Source: Eubacteriales bacterium
Lineage (GTDB): Bacteria; Bacillota; Clostridia; Lachnospirales; Lachnospiraceae
Assembly: GCA_030537935.1 (NCBI GenBank)
Contig: JAUNUY010000001.1
Span: forward strand, 269,139 to 333,138
Reading direction: 5' to 3'
DNA: 64,000 nucleotides
In this document: piece after piece, positions 45,831-55,448 of the stretch
How positions within the stretch are numbered: position 1 is the first letter of the stretch
How the letters are laid out: each line of letters starts with the position of its first letter
The notes under the pieces: generated by a model
What the model was told of the DNA's origin: nothing
Database searches by the model: none
Seen by the model: the letters and a program-made list of their open reading frames with translations, nothing else
Made by a program: the position numbers and the translations under genes

Positions 45831-46976
45831 TTACCACTTCGTATGCCGAATCAAATCCGCATTGTCATCACTTTGTTCAAACAAACCGATAATCGTATCC
45901 GTCATCTCCACATTTCGTTCTCCGATACGACGTTTTACCGCATAAGCGAATTCCCGCTCCTTCTCATCAAGTAGCATTTCATCCCGGCGGGTACCGGACT
46001 TCAGCAAACTCACGGCCGGAAAAATCCGACGCTGTGCCAAACCTCGATCCAACACAAGTTCCATATTCCCCGTACCCTTAAATTCCTCAAAAATCATATC
46101 ATCCATCTTGCTGCCCGTCTCAACGAGTGCCGTTGCCATGATGGTCATACTGCCACCCTCCCGCATACAACGGGCCGCACCGAAGAATTTTTTGGAAGGA
46201 TACAGGGAAACGGGATCCAAACCGCCGGACAGGGTTCGTCCGCTGGGCGGCAGTTCCAGATTATATGCCCGTGCCAAACGCGTCAGACTGTCCAATAACA
46301 CGATGACGTCCTTTCCGCTCTCGACAAGTCGCTTTCCCCGCTCCAGTACCATCTCCGCCACACGACAATGTCGTTCCGGTGCTTCGTCAAATGTCGAATA
46401 AATGACTTCGACATTCTCTCCCGTAATGGCTTCCTTAATATCCGTAACCTCCTCCGGTCTCTCATCTATCAACAGGATGATAAGATAGGCGGAAGGATAG
46501 TCCTTTGCAATAGCGGACGCCATGTCCTTCAATATGGTCGTCTTCCCCGCCTTGGGCGGTGCAACAATCAAGCCGCGTTGGCCGAATCCAATCGGTGCAA
46601 ATAAATCAATCATCCTGTTACAGATGCTTTCTCCGTTTCCACTGAGGATAATACGCTCATGGGGAAAAATCGGTGTCAACCGTTCGAATCGGACGCGATG
46701 GATATTGTCCTCCGGTTTTTCATCATTAATGGCCTCAACAAAAAGCAGCGCGTTAAAACGTTCCGTCCCCTGCTTCTTCCTGCAACGCCCCGTAATGACA
46801 TCTCCCGTTTTCATGCGGAAGCGTCGTATCTGAGACGGTGAAACATATACGTCGTCTTCACTCTTTAAATAATTATCCGGACGTAAAAAACCATAACCGT
46901 CTCCCATCACTTCCAGTATACCGCTGACGGTTCCGGCCTCATCATAGTCCACCGTTGTTTTCTTATACCCGTCCAT
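45831..46976 (-). CDS. rho: Transcription termination factor Rho
   Basis: Hexameric RNA helicase that ends transcription. The N-terminal cold-shock-like RNA-binding domain (about 15-75) includes GYGFLRPDNYLKSEDDVYVSPSQIRRF. The ATPase core has Walker A GLIVAPPKAGKTTIL, Walker B VIVLLDSLTRLARAYN, and the Q/R loops near GGMLPVSL-like GGLDPVSLYPSKKFFGAAR. It is a compact form without the long N-terminal insertion of high-GC bacteria. Several in-frame starts exist (GTG 46985, ATG 46982, ATG 46976); the last has AAAG 8 bases upstream and is preferred. It overlaps thiN and is the final gene of the operon, an unusual neighbour for rho, which often sits by rpmE. Confidence 0.94.
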   Translation of the reverse strand: MDGYKKTTVDYDEAGTVSGILEVMGDGYGFLRPDNYLKSEDDVYVSPSQIRRFRMKTGDVITGRCRKKQGTERFNALLFVEAINDEKPEDNIHRVRFERLTPIFPHERIILSGNGESICNRMIDLFAPIGFGQRGLIVAPPKAGKTTILKDMASAIAKDYPSAYLIILLIDERPEEVTDIKEAITGENVEVIYSTFDEAPERHCRVAEMVLERGKRLVESGKDVIVLLDSLTRLARAYNLELPPSGRTLSGGLDPVSLYPSKKFFGAARCMREGGSMTIMATALVETGSKMDDMIFEEFKGTGNMELVLDRGLAQRRIFPAVSLLKSGTRRDEMLLDEKEREFAYAVKRRIGERNVEMTDTIIGLFEQSDDNADLIRHTKW

Positions 46977-47607
46977 CGTCATCACTTTCTATAAGCGTGA
47001 GAATACCCGAAGTAAAGGCAATATACCCCTTATGTGCAACAATCTCATTGCTGATACCGACGGTTTTTCCACGATGTAAATCCTCACAATCCAAGCTGTA
47101 TTTGAACCCTCTGAGCCGGACGTTGCGAACCGTATCCGTATAGGGCAACAGCGAGATGTATCGACTGCGCTTGGGTATCAAACACGGCATATCGATGAGG
47201 CGAATCCGATTACATCGATCCATCATGACACAGGGCACGCCGGCGTCCAATGCAATTCGTAAGGCCTCGATATTGCCCAGAAAATGATCCAAACGACCGC
47301 CCGTCGCCCCGAGCACGGTTATTTCATCCGCACCTTCTTCTATGGCCTGGCCAATGGCCAATGCCGTATCCGTATCATCCTTTTCAGGTTCAAAGCGCAA
47401 AATGCGCACATCTTCCGGCAAAAGCTCCGTATTCTCGCGCGTGGAATCCATGTCCCCGATTAAGATATCCGGTACAAGTGCGGCTTCCTGCAATTTATCC
47501 AGTCCGCTGTCAACAGCCATCAAGACATCCGCCCTTGCCGCCTCCGCCGTCAATATATCGATGTCCACGGTGCTGCCGCAGACCAGTAAGAACTTCTTTT
47601 TACTCAT
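46963..47607 (-). CDS. thiN: Thiamine diphosphokinase
   Basis: Transfers pyrophosphate from ATP to thiamine. Family motifs are visible: LMAVDSGLDKLQ, DILIGDMDSTREN, FEPEKDDTDTALAIGQA and TVLGATGGRLDHFLGNI. The C-terminal thiamine-binding half has LRGFKYSLDCEDLHRGKTVGISNE. The ATG at 47607 (MSKKKFLLVCGST) overlaps the rpe stop by 8 bases. The frame is open further upstream, but that is rpe sequence. It lies in the conserved rsgA-rpe-thiN order of Bacillota. Confidence 0.93.
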   Translation of the reverse strand: MSKKKFLLVCGSTVDIDILTAEAARADVLMAVDSGLDKLQEAALVPDILIGDMDSTRENTELLPEDVRILRFEPEKDDTDTALAIGQAIEEGADEITVLGATGGRLDHFLGNIEALRIALDAGVPCVMMDRCNRIRLIDMPCLIPKRSRYISLLPYTDTVRNVRLRGFKYSLDCEDLHRGKTVGISNEIVAHKGYIAFTSGILTLIESDDDGRV

Positions 47608-48298
47608 ATCTTGCCAACCGTTCGTTAAAGGCTTTTGCCTGACCGTAAGTATCTTTTCCGAAAACCGCCGACCCGGCGACGATGATATTCGCTCCGGCAT
47701 CAAGGACCTCATCCAGGTTATCCAGCTTGACGCCCCCGTCCACTTCAATATCCGTATCGAGCCCCCGCTCGACAATTATCCGGCGTAAAGCACGAATTTT
47801 TTCCGTCACATAGGGAATATATTTCTGCCCCCCGAACCCGGGATTGACACTCATGAGGAGCACCATATCCAAGCTCGGTAAGACATACTCCAGCGTTTGT
47901 AACGGCGTTGCGGGATTCAACGTACACCCCACCTTCAATCCCGCCTGTTTAATTTGCTGAACCGTTCGATCCAGGTGAACCACCGACTCGGGATGAATCG
48001 TTATCAAATCGGCTCCGGCGTCCGCAAAATCTTGGATAAAACGCCCCGGCTCCCGGATCATCAGATGTACATCGAAAATCATATCCGTATACTTCCGAAT
48101 ACTCTTCATCACAGGCATCCCGAAGGATATGGACGGAACGTACAGACCGTCCATCACGTCAATGTGAAGATACTTGCATCCGGCTCGCTCCACCGCCTCG
48201 ATTTCCTCCGCCAACCGACCGAAATCCGCCGCCAGCAAGGAAGGGGACAGATAGCGGGCACGGACATCGTTCGCCCCGTTACTTCCTAATTCATTCAT
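47600..48298 (-). CDS. rpe: Ribulose-phosphate 3-epimerase
   Basis: Pentose phosphate epimerase with a TIM barrel. It has LSPSLLAADFGRL, the metal-binding HIDVMDGLYVPSISFG, FDVHLMIREP, MSVNPGFGGQKYIP and the phosphate-binding IEVDGGVKLDN and IVAGSAVFG. The length (232) is normal, with an N-terminal extension of about 12 residues. Its start overlaps the rsgA stop (ATGA). Confidence 0.95.
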   Translation of the reverse strand: MNELGSNGANDVRARYLSPSLLAADFGRLAEEIEAVERAGCKYLHIDVMDGLYVPSISFGMPVMKSIRKYTDMIFDVHLMIREPGRFIQDFADAGADLITIHPESVVHLDRTVQQIKQAGLKVGCTLNPATPLQTLEYVLPSLDMVLLMSVNPGFGGQKYIPYVTEKIRALRRIIVERGLDTDIEVDGGVKLDNLDEVLDAGANIIVAGSAVFGKDTYGQAKAFNERLARYE

Positions 48299-49185
48299 CG
48301 CTTCTGCCTTCCTTTCAATTCTTCAAATAATCGCTGATACTGTTCATAGCGTCGCTTCTCAATCCGACCCGCCTCAACCGCATCCCGAACGGCACAAGAC
48401 GGCTCATGACGGTGCGTGCACATGTTGAACTTGCACTCGTGCCGATAGGCTGAAAACTCGGGGTAGTAAAATCCGAGATCCTCCGCCGCCAACGCCGCCG
48501 TCGGCACATGACCATAACCCGGCGTATCCGCCACATAGGCATCCGGCGCATACAGAAACAACTCGGAATGCCGTGTTGTATGTCGACCGCGACCGATTTT
48601 TTTACTAATTCCCCCGGTAAGCATCTTTCGCTCACCGAGCAGATAATTCATTATAGCGGATTTACCGACCCCCGACGGACCGGCCAGCACGGACAGGCCC
48701 CCGGTCATGCTCGCAGCCAGACGCGCCATCCCCTCTCCGGTACGCGCGGAAATAAAATACAAATCAATCTCCGCATCCCGGTATATTCGTTTTAATTCAT
48801 CCGTAACCGCTTGTACCGATTCATCACATTTATTGAATACAAGAGCCGTTTCAATCCCCGCAACTTCATAGTATACGAGCATCTTATCCAAATTCATTGT
48901 ATCCGCCGCCGGCCGACTCAATGCCGAGACCAAAAACAGGCGGTCGATATTGCTCATCTCCGGTCGGATGATTTTATTTTTTCTCAAATGAAGGTGGACA
49001 ATATTGCCCACCTTCGAATCTGCATCTATAACATCCACATCTACGATGTCGCCGACCAAAATCTTGACCTTTTCGTTCTTGAATTTGCCCCGCGCCTTAC
49101 ACTCGTAGACCGTATCTGCGACTGCCACGTAGTAGAAACCGCCAATACCTTTGATTACTCTGCCCGTCACCACATTATCGTTCAT
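48295..49185 (-). CDS. rsgA: Ribosome small subunit-dependent GTPase RsgA
   Basis: Late 30S assembly GTPase with circularly permuted G motifs. An N-terminal OB fold is followed by G4 NKCDES, then G1 GPSGVGKSAIMN and G3 DTPGYG. The zinc-binding C-terminal knuckle is CKFNMCTHRHEPSC (Cys-x4-Cys-x-His-x5-Cys). The ATG at 49185 overlaps the pknB stop as TGATG. The length (296) is normal. Confidence 0.96.
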   Translation of the reverse strand: MNDNVVTGRVIKGIGGFYYVAVADTVYECKARGKFKNEKVKILVGDIVDVDVIDADSKVGNIVHLHLRKNKIIRPEMSNIDRLFLVSALSRPAADTMNLDKMLVYYEVAGIETALVFNKCDESVQAVTDELKRIYRDAEIDLYFISARTGEGMARLAASMTGGLSVLAGPSGVGKSAIMNYLLGERKMLTGGISKKIGRGRHTTRHSELFLYAPDAYVADTPGYGHVPTAALAAEDLGFYYPEFSAYRHECKFNMCTHRHEPSCAVRDAVEAGRIEKRRYEQYQRLFEELKGRQKR

Positions 49186-51272
49186 CAAGGCTTCTTTCCC
49201 CTGCTGACGGTGACGGCTACCGCTTCATCTTTGTTCAACAAAGTACCGGCCTCCGGACTTTGACGGATGACCGTACCCTTGGGTACGTCGTCACTATAAT
49301 CACTCTGTACCGTAATCTTCAGACCCGCATCTACGCAAAGGTTCGTCGCTTCTTCCTTTGTCTGACCGATTAACTGCGGTACTGCAATCTTTGCTTCAAC
49401 GGCAATGTAACAGATGACCGTACTGCCTTCTTCCACCTCGGTTCCGGCACCCGGATCCGTCTTGACAACCGTTCCGGGCTTCTGCTCATTGGTTTCCATC
49501 TTTTCTTCGACGTACACCAATTTCGCCGCCTCAATCATCTCTCGGGCACCGGCGGCAGACAAGGTGGCAACATCGGGAACAGTTGTCGCCCGTTTACCGT
49601 TACCCACATAAATGGTCACGACGTCACCGCGCTCCAGTTCCGTGCCGGATTTCGGATTCGTTCGCATAACCTTATTTTCTTCGCCGTAGGTCGTTGCCGT
49701 ATCCACATTTAATCCTTTGTCCGTCAGTTTCCGAATTGCCTTCTCCTTGGTTTCTCCGACTACATCGGGTACCTTGATGATTTCCTTGCCTTTGCTCACG
49801 TACACGGTGACCGTTGCACCCTTCGGTACGGAATCACCGGCGGGCGGATCCGTCTTGACAACGAAACCTTCTGCAATCCGATCATCAAAAATATCTTCCG
49901 TCTTAACTTGCAGGCCCTTGTCTTTGATCTCCTTAATAACCTGGTCCTTCGGTCGGGAAGCGTAATCCGGGATGGTCAACTCATCCGTTCCCGCAACGAC
50001 CAGCTTAATGACACGATTTTCCCGGTCCGGCCACTTCGCATCCGGTGCAGGATCTTGGGACTTGATTTTCCCTTCCTCCTCTTCCGGCGCCGTCTTGTCA
50101 TAAGACGTAACCGTCACGGTGAAACCGTTGCCGGATGCCAAACGCTGTGCTTCTTCCAGTTGCATGCCGACGAGGTTCGGCACGCGTCCCTCACTGTTTC
50201 CGCCGCCGCTGAAACCGAGTTTGAAAATAACGAAAATCAGAAGGAATGCCACGATTACGCCGCCGACGATGGTCAGGACATTCATAATCCGCTTTATTTT
50301 CGGATTGACGACCTCGGCACCCGTGTCCTCCTCATAGTCATCATAATCGTCATAATCATGCCGCATCCGCAGCTCATCCGTAAAATTCTCATCATAAAAT
50401 ACCGTATCCATCGAGACTTTCCCGCCTCGATAGTTTGTCGGCAGCAATTCTCCGGGATGTTGATAAACGAACTTCAAGTCACGCAACATCTCGCCGACAT
50501 TTTGATACCGGTTGGCCGCCGCCTTCTGCGTAGCACAGAGAACAATCTGTTCCAGTCCGGGTGAAACGCCCGGAATAATGGAAGATGGCGGAATCATTTC
50601 CTTTTCCATGTGCGATAACGCCACTTCGACATTACTGTCCGCGTTATACGGCACATCACCCGTAATCATCTCGTACATTGTGATACCGAGGGAATAAATA
50701 TCACTCTTGATATCGGAATATCCGCTGCGAGATTGCTCCGGTGCCATGTAGTGCACGGAACCCGCCACGGCATTGACCGTCGTTTTACTGTCCGGTGCCT
50801 TGGCAATCCCGAAGTCCGCCACTTTAACGACACCCTCATTGGAAATAACGATATTTTCCGGTTTAATATCACGATGAATGATATTGGCATGATGAGCCGC
50901 TTCCAATCCCTGTGCAATCTGAATGACAATCTTTAACGTATCACTGTCATTCAAAGGGCCGCGCGCATCAATGTAATCTTTCAGCGTAATACCTTCCACC
51001 AGCTCCATGACGATGTAATGCATATTCCCCTGATTGCCGACATCAAAGACGTTGACAATATTTTGGTTGGAAATCATCGCGGCCGCTTGCGCCTCCGCTT
51101 GAAATTTCCGGACGAATTTTTCATCCATGGAAAAATCACTGTTCAGTATTTTTACCGCAACATTCCGGTTTAATTTCAAATCTGAAGCCTTATAGACTTT
51201 CGCCATGCCGCCCTGACCGATTAAGTCGATAATGCGATACCGGTCTCCGACTATCGTCCCGCGATTTAACAT
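49185..51272 (-). CDS. pknB: PASTA-domain Ser/Thr protein kinase (PrkC/PknB)
   Basis: Membrane kinase that senses peptidoglycan fragments or lipid II. The cytosolic kinase domain (about 10-270) has the glycine loop GQGGMAKVYKA, the catalytic Lys in VAVKIL, HRDIKPENIVI and DFGIAKAPD. One membrane helix (about 330-352) leads to five outside PASTA repeats, each of about 65 residues, beginning VPNLVGM, IPDYASR, VPDVVGE, VPDVATL and VPQLIGQ. Residues between kinase and helix are acidic and Tyr-rich (DDYDDYEED). It overlaps the stp stop by 7 bases, the usual phosphatase-kinase pair. Confidence 0.96.
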   Translation of the reverse strand: MLNRGTIVGDRYRIIDLIGQGGMAKVYKASDLKLNRNVAVKILNSDFSMDEKFVRKFQAEAQAAAMISNQNIVNVFDVGNQGNMHYIVMELVEGITLKDYIDARGPLNDSDTLKIVIQIAQGLEAAHHANIIHRDIKPENIVISNEGVVKVADFGIAKAPDSKTTVNAVAGSVHYMAPEQSRSGYSDIKSDIYSLGITMYEMITGDVPYNADSNVEVALSHMEKEMIPPSSIIPGVSPGLEQIVLCATQKAAANRYQNVGEMLRDLKFVYQHPGELLPTNYRGGKVSMDTVFYDENFTDELRMRHDYDDYDDYEEDTGAEVVNPKIKRIMNVLTIVGGVIVAFLLIFVIFKLGFSGGGNSEGRVPNLVGMQLEEAQRLASGNGFTVTVTSYDKTAPEEEEGKIKSQDPAPDAKWPDRENRVIKLVVAGTDELTIPDYASRPKDQVIKEIKDKGLQVKTEDIFDDRIAEGFVVKTDPPAGDSVPKGATVTVYVSKGKEIIKVPDVVGETKEKAIRKLTDKGLNVDTATTYGEENKVMRTNPKSGTELERGDVVTIYVGNGKRATTVPDVATLSAAGAREMIEAAKLVYVEEKMETNEQKPGTVVKTDPGAGTEVEEGSTVICYIAVEAKIAVPQLIGQTKEEATNLCVDAGLKITVQSDYSDDVPKGTVIRQSPEAGTLLNKDEAVAVTVSRGKKP

Positions 51273-52003
51273 GCTTCCACCTCTCCGTTGATATCAATTA
51301 ACATGACGGTAATATTATCCTCTCCGCCGTGTTCGTTTGCCAAGTCGATGAGTACGTCACAGATTTCTCCTGAAGAAATCGGCCGTTTTAAAACCGCGCC
51401 AATCGTTTCATCATCCACCATATTCGTTAATCCGTCGGTACAAATCAATAATCTGTCTCCCGACCGAACGGGTAGACTGAAAAAGTCCGGTAATCCATGA
51501 TAACCGATTGCACGGGTAATCTTATTCTTGTCTCGATGTATCCGCGCTTCTTCCGGCGTCAACTGCCCGTTCTTCAACATCAGGGAGACGCGGTTATGAT
51601 CCTCCGTAATCTGTTCCAATTCATTGCGAAACAGATACAGACGACTGTCCCCGACATTACCGACCGTCAGTTCGCCGTCATTCACCGTCGCCGCAACCAG
51701 CGTCGTGCCGGTCCCGGCCAAATCTTCCCGATCCGCGGCCGCCTCGACCAGTGCGCGATCCGCCCGTTCAAATGCTCTGTACAAGACGGACTGTACGTCA
51801 TCCCCGGAACCTGTCCCGGTCACGCACTCCGCCAACTGTTCCGTTGCAAAGCGTGAAGCGAAATCACCGCTTTTATAACCGCCCATTCCGTCCGCTACAA
51901 CGAACAGATTCGACAACGGCCCGATGGGCGACGTGGTCGAATAGACGTAATCTTGATTGACGGTACGGGTTTTTCCCGTATCCGTACGTACACTTACTTG
52001 CAT
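51266..52003 (-). CDS. stp: PP2C-type Ser/Thr phosphatase Stp/PrpC
   Basis: Reverses PknB phosphorylation. Mn-binding PP2C motifs are intact: TVNQDYVYS, FVVADGMGGYKSGDFAS, TVGNVGDSRLYLF, CTDGLTNMV and GGEDNITVML. The length (245) matches the bacterial minimal PP2C. AAGGAGG lies 5 bases before the ATG. A possible promoter overlaps the end of rsmB just upstream. Confidence 0.95.
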   Translation of the reverse strand: MQVSVRTDTGKTRTVNQDYVYSTTSPIGPLSNLFVVADGMGGYKSGDFASRFATEQLAECVTGTGSGDDVQSVLYRAFERADRALVEAAADREDLAGTGTTLVAATVNDGELTVGNVGDSRLYLFRNELEQITEDHNRVSLMLKNGQLTPEEARIHRDKNKITRAIGYHGLPDFFSLPVRSGDRLLICTDGLTNMVDDETIGAVLKRPISSGEICDVLIDLANEHGGEDNITVMLIDINGEVEAC

Positions 52004-52060
52004 CCGTACCTCCTTGTAGAGCCCTTGAAAAACAATTGCTCCGTTTCCCGGAATCCGGTC

Positions 52061-53380
52061 TTACTTAATAGTATCATTTATTCCGTTTTTTTCAAGTTTT
52101 TTTTCCGCTCCCGTCTCTCGCCGTTGAAATACGGCAACGTAAAAACCGTCTCCCGCATCGCGACCGGGAATCCGTTGTATCGCTTCACCGATCGGTGTCA
52201 TAAAGCCGGTCAGATATGCCGACTGTGCCTCGTTCTCACGTGCGGACACGGTGCAGGTGCTGTATACGAGAAAACCGCCGGGTCGAACATAGCGTACGGC
52301 CTGAGAAAGGATGGTCCGTTGTAGCGTACTCAGCTGTCCAATATCTTCCGGTTGTATGCGATGTCGCAATTCCGGCTTCCGGTGAATCAGCCCGATGCCG
52401 GAACAGGGCAAATCACAGATGACAGCATCAAACGCATCATGAAATGCCGGTACATCCTCACGTGCATCACCGACAGACGTTTCCACGTTCAGGAGATGCA
52501 AACGCTTAATATTTTCCCGAATTTTTTCCACTTTCGCCAAACTGCGATCACGGGCCGTCACCCTCGCACCCGGTATCTCCGCCGCCTGAGCGGTTTTGCC
52601 CCCCGGCGCGGCACATAAATCCAATATTCGCGGTGCTTCCCGCCCCGCCAGAAGCGGTGCCAAGTACAAAACGGGCAGCGTGGATGACAAATCCTGCACC
52701 GTCATTTCACCCCGACGAAAAGCGGCCAAACTGTTCGGGTCACTGCACGCCGCAATATGCACGGCTGCCGGATTCTCCGTCGAAACCGTCACCGTATAAC
52801 CTTCGGACGCCAGTTCTTTCATCAACGGCATCGGATCCCCGATGAGACGAACCCGTAATCCGGGCTCCGGGCGAACTTGTAAGAAAGCGTCCGCCGCATC
52901 CCCGCCGTACTCCGAACGAATCATTTGATCAATCCATAACGGTATACCGCAACGGGCCGCTACAGGCAACGTTTCGATAAAACGGTACATCGCTTCCCGC
53001 TCCCGGTCGACCCGTCTCAGAATACCGTTCACGAAACCGCTCAGCCCGACCATTTTTCGATGTTTTACGAGGCTGACATACTCGTTACAAACGGCATGTG
53101 CCGCCTGATGCATATACAGTAACTCCGTAATGCCGGCACGCAAAATACTACGAATCAGCGGACGTAACTTGGCCACATGCCGCTTCCCGAGATGTTGGAT
53201 CAGCATATCCACCGGAATCCGACGTTCCTGCACCATCTTTACCGTAGCGGACAGGCGGGCACGCTCTCGTTCTTCCAAATCATATTGAAGGGCTATGGTT
53301 GCAACGGTTTCATTCAGCATGCCGCCCGTCTCCACCGCTAACAGAACATCGACTATCATCTCTCGAACATTTCGTTTCAA
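52061..53380 (-). CDS. rsmB: 16S rRNA (cytosine(967)-C5)-methyltransferase RsmB
   Basis: Methylates C967 of 16S rRNA (E. coli numbering). A NusB-like RNA-binding domain (about 1-140) is joined to the SAM domain: LDLCAAPGGKTAQAAE, CDLPCSGIGLIHRKPELR, and the catalytic Cys in LVYSTCTVSAREN. I choose the TTG at 53380 because AAGGAG lies 6 bases before it, and it is 13 bases after the rlmN stop. An ATG at 53401 is open but overlaps rlmN and lacks a site. The length is then 439 residues, normal for the family. Confidence 0.92.
   Translation of the reverse strand: MKRNVREMIVDVLLAVETGGMLNETVATIALQYDLEERERARLSATVKMVQERRIPVDMLIQHLGKRHVAKLRPLIRSILRAGITELLYMHQAAHAVCNEYVSLVKHRKMVGLSGFVNGILRRVDREREAMYRFIETLPVAARCGIPLWIDQMIRSEYGGDAADAFLQVRPEPGLRVRLIGDPMPLMKELASEGYTVTVSTENPAAVHIAACSDPNSLAAFRRGEMTVQDLSSTLPVLYLAPLLAGREAPRILDLCAAPGGKTAQAAEIPGARVTARDRSLAKVEKIRENIKRLHLLNVETSVGDAREDVPAFHDAFDAVICDLPCSGIGLIHRKPELRHRIQPEDIGQLSTLQRTILSQAVRYVRPGGFLVYSTCTVSARENEAQSAYLTGFMTPIGEAIQRIPGRDAGDGFYVAVFQRRETGAEKKLEKNGINDTIK
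52068..52095 (-). promoter_or_regulatory. Possible internal promoter for stp-pknB
   Basis: On the minus strand TTGAAA and TACTAT are 16 bases apart, at the 3' end of rsmB. It would allow separate expression of the phosphatase-kinase pair. Confidence 0.4.
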
Positions 53381-53393
53381 CAGTCTCTCCTTA

Positions 53394-54431
53394 TCACACA
53401 TCCGCCGGTTTCATTCGGCGGCGCAGCTGTCCACAGGCACCGTCAATATCCGTCCCCATTTCCCGGCGTACGGTCACATTCAGCGACTGCCGTTCCAATA
53501 CCGTTCGAAATGCGGCAATCCGCTCCTGCCGAGGCCGTTTGTAATCCCGCTCCGTGACGGGGTTGACGGGAATTAAGTTGACGTGACACGACAATCCTTT
53601 TAACTTCTGCGCCAGTGTCCGTGCCTGTCCGGGGTCGTCATTGACGCCCTCGACCAGGGCATATTCGAAAGAAACCCGACGCCCCGTCTTCTCAAAGTAA
53701 TACCGTGCCGCCGCCAAAATCTCGTCGATACTGTATCGGTTGGCGACCGGCATCATGGTCCGGCGGAGGACGTCATCCGGTGCATGTAGAGATATGGCCA
53801 GCGTCACACCCATATCCGCATCGGCCAATGTGCGGATGGCCGGTACGAGACCGCAGGTACTCACGGTGATGTTACGCCGACTGATATGCAATCCGTATTC
53901 ATCCGTAATCATCCGGAGAAATTTCAATACCTCGTCAATATTGTCCATCGGTTCACCCTGTCCCATCAAGACGATATTCGAGATACGTTCTCCGATACCG
54001 TGCTGTACGCCGTACACCTGTGCAAGCATTTCTCCGGCAGTAAGATTGCGTGCCAGTCCGTCCAAAGTAGAGGCGCAAAATCGACAACCCATCCGGCAGC
54101 CGACTTGTGTGGAAATACAGATACTGTTCCCATGCTTATAACGCATGAGTACGGACTCGATACGATGTCCGTCCGGCAATTCAAAAAGATATTTTTCCGT
54201 CCCGTCCGCAGACACTTGCTTCGTAACCTCCGTCAACCCGCCGATGTAGTATGCCGAATCCAAGCGACTGCGCAGGGCCTTGCCCACATTGGTCATGGCG
54301 GAAAAATCAGACACCGTCTTGACATGCAGCCACTCATAAACCTGTCGCAGACGGAAGGCTTTCTCGCCGGCCAACAGCGGTTCCGCTACCAATGCCGACC
54401 GTTCAATATTCAAAATATTCCGCTTATCCAT
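53394..54431 (-). CDS. rlmN: Dual-specificity 23S rRNA/tRNA (adenine-C2)-methyltransferase RlmN
   Basis: Radical-SAM enzyme that methylates A2503 of 23S rRNA and A37 of some tRNAs. The radical cluster CRMGCRFCAS (Cys-x3-Cys-x2-Cys) follows SICISTQVG. NIVLMGQGEPMDN and LAISLHAPDD are typical, and a C-terminal Cys near GACGQLR forms the methyl-carrier site. The ATG at 54431 has GGGGAG 5 bases upstream and gives 345 residues. Earlier in-frame ATGs (54455, 54497) are weaker. A GC hairpin (CCCGAC / GTCGGG) between fmt and this start may attenuate transcription. Confidence 0.94.
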   Translation of the reverse strand: MDKRNILNIERSALVAEPLLAGEKAFRLRQVYEWLHVKTVSDFSAMTNVGKALRSRLDSAYYIGGLTEVTKQVSADGTEKYLFELPDGHRIESVLMRYKHGNSICISTQVGCRMGCRFCASTLDGLARNLTAGEMLAQVYGVQHGIGERISNIVLMGQGEPMDNIDEVLKFLRMITDEYGLHISRRNITVSTCGLVPAIRTLADADMGVTLAISLHAPDDVLRRTMMPVANRYSIDEILAAARYYFEKTGRRVSFEYALVEGVNDDPGQARTLAQKLKGLSCHVNLIPVNPVTERDYKRPRQERIAAFRTVLERQSLNVTVRREMGTDIDGACGQLRRRMKPADV

Positions 54432-54489
54432 TGCTGCTCCCCGCTTCTCCGACATAAGAGAAGCCCGACCGATGTCGGGCACAATCGCT

Positions 54490-55434
54490 CTATTCATGCC
54501 GGTCGATCTCCGTCAGATGCATGCCGACCGTTATTGGATTCCCCGCCAAAAACGAGGCGACGGGCATCCGCTTTTTCCCCGCTAACTGAACCTCCCGAAG
54601 TGCCAATGCACCCTCGCCGCATTGCACCGTCATACTCCGACGGGTCACGGCGATGACCGTACCGGGTCGAGCCTCGGGATGACCGTCCACCACATCGGCG
54701 GCAAAAATTTTAAACTGCCGGTCATCCAGTAAGCAAGTCGCATTCGGCCAAATATCGACAGCACGAATCAAGGCTTCGATACGCTCCGCCGGTTCATCAA
54801 AACGGATAAAGCCGTCCGATTTTTTCAACATCTTCGCATAGGTATGTTTTTCATCATCTTGCGGTTCGGGTGTCAACGTCCCCGCCTCTGCCGCCGCCAG
54901 CACGGGTAAAAGAATCTCCGCGCCCACCAATGCCAGTTTATCCGTCAGCGTCGTTGCCGTTTCCTTATCATCAAGGTAGATGGCGGCTGTCGCGAGGATG
55001 TCTCCCGTATCCAGTCCCTCATCCATCTGCATGATGGTAACACCCGTCTCCGTCTCACCGTCCATAATACAACGGTTAATGGGTGCGGCACCTCGATATC
55101 GGGGCAAAAGAGATGCATGTACATTAATACATCCGTGCGGGGGCAGCGTCAATATGTCACGCGGTAAAATCTGTCCGAATGCCGCCACAACGATAACATC
55201 CGGCTTCAATGCCGCCAGCGTACCCGACATCCCCGCATCTTTCAGACGACGCGGTTGATAAACCGGTAAGTTCAGGGCCAGTGCTGCCGTCTTCACTTCG
55301 GAAAAAACAGGTTTTTTACTCCGTCCCCTCGGTTTGTCCGGTTGTGTAACAACCCCGACAACTTCATGTTCTTTATGTAATGCTTGCAGGCTCGGTACGG
55401 CAAAGGCCGGCGTGCCCATGAAAATCACTCGCAA
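54490..55434 (-). CDS. fmt: Methionyl-tRNA formyltransferase
   Basis: Formylates initiator Met-tRNA using 10-formyl-THF. It has VIFMGTPAFAVPSLQAL, the folate/catalytic segment INVHASLLPRYRGAAPINRCIMDGE, and MQMDEGLDTGDIL. An OB-like C-terminal tRNA-binding domain lies after about residue 205. I take TTG at 55434 with GAGG 5 bases upstream, 14 bases after the def stop; the frame is open 12 codons further but overlaps def. The length is 314, typical. Its cofactor comes from the fhs-folD genes nearby. Confidence 0.95.
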   Translation of the reverse strand: MRVIFMGTPAFAVPSLQALHKEHEVVGVVTQPDKPRGRSKKPVFSEVKTAALALNLPVYQPRRLKDAGMSGTLAALKPDVIVVAAFGQILPRDILTLPPHGCINVHASLLPRYRGAAPINRCIMDGETETGVTIMQMDEGLDTGDILATAAIYLDDKETATTLTDKLALVGAEILLPVLAAAEAGTLTPEPQDDEKHTYAKMLKKSDGFIRFDEPAERIEALIRAVDIWPNATCLLDDRQFKIFAADVVDGHPEARPGTVIAVTRRSMTVQCGEGALALREVQLAGKKRMPVASFLAGNPITVGMHLTEIDRHE

Positions 55435-55448
55435 TCGTTCCTCTTTTC

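Noticed and set aside
54455-54486. GC hairpin between fmt and rlmN as a full terminator
   Set aside because: The stem is short and the following T tract is weak (CTTCTCTT); the genes sit in one packed operon, so I mention it only as possible attenuation.
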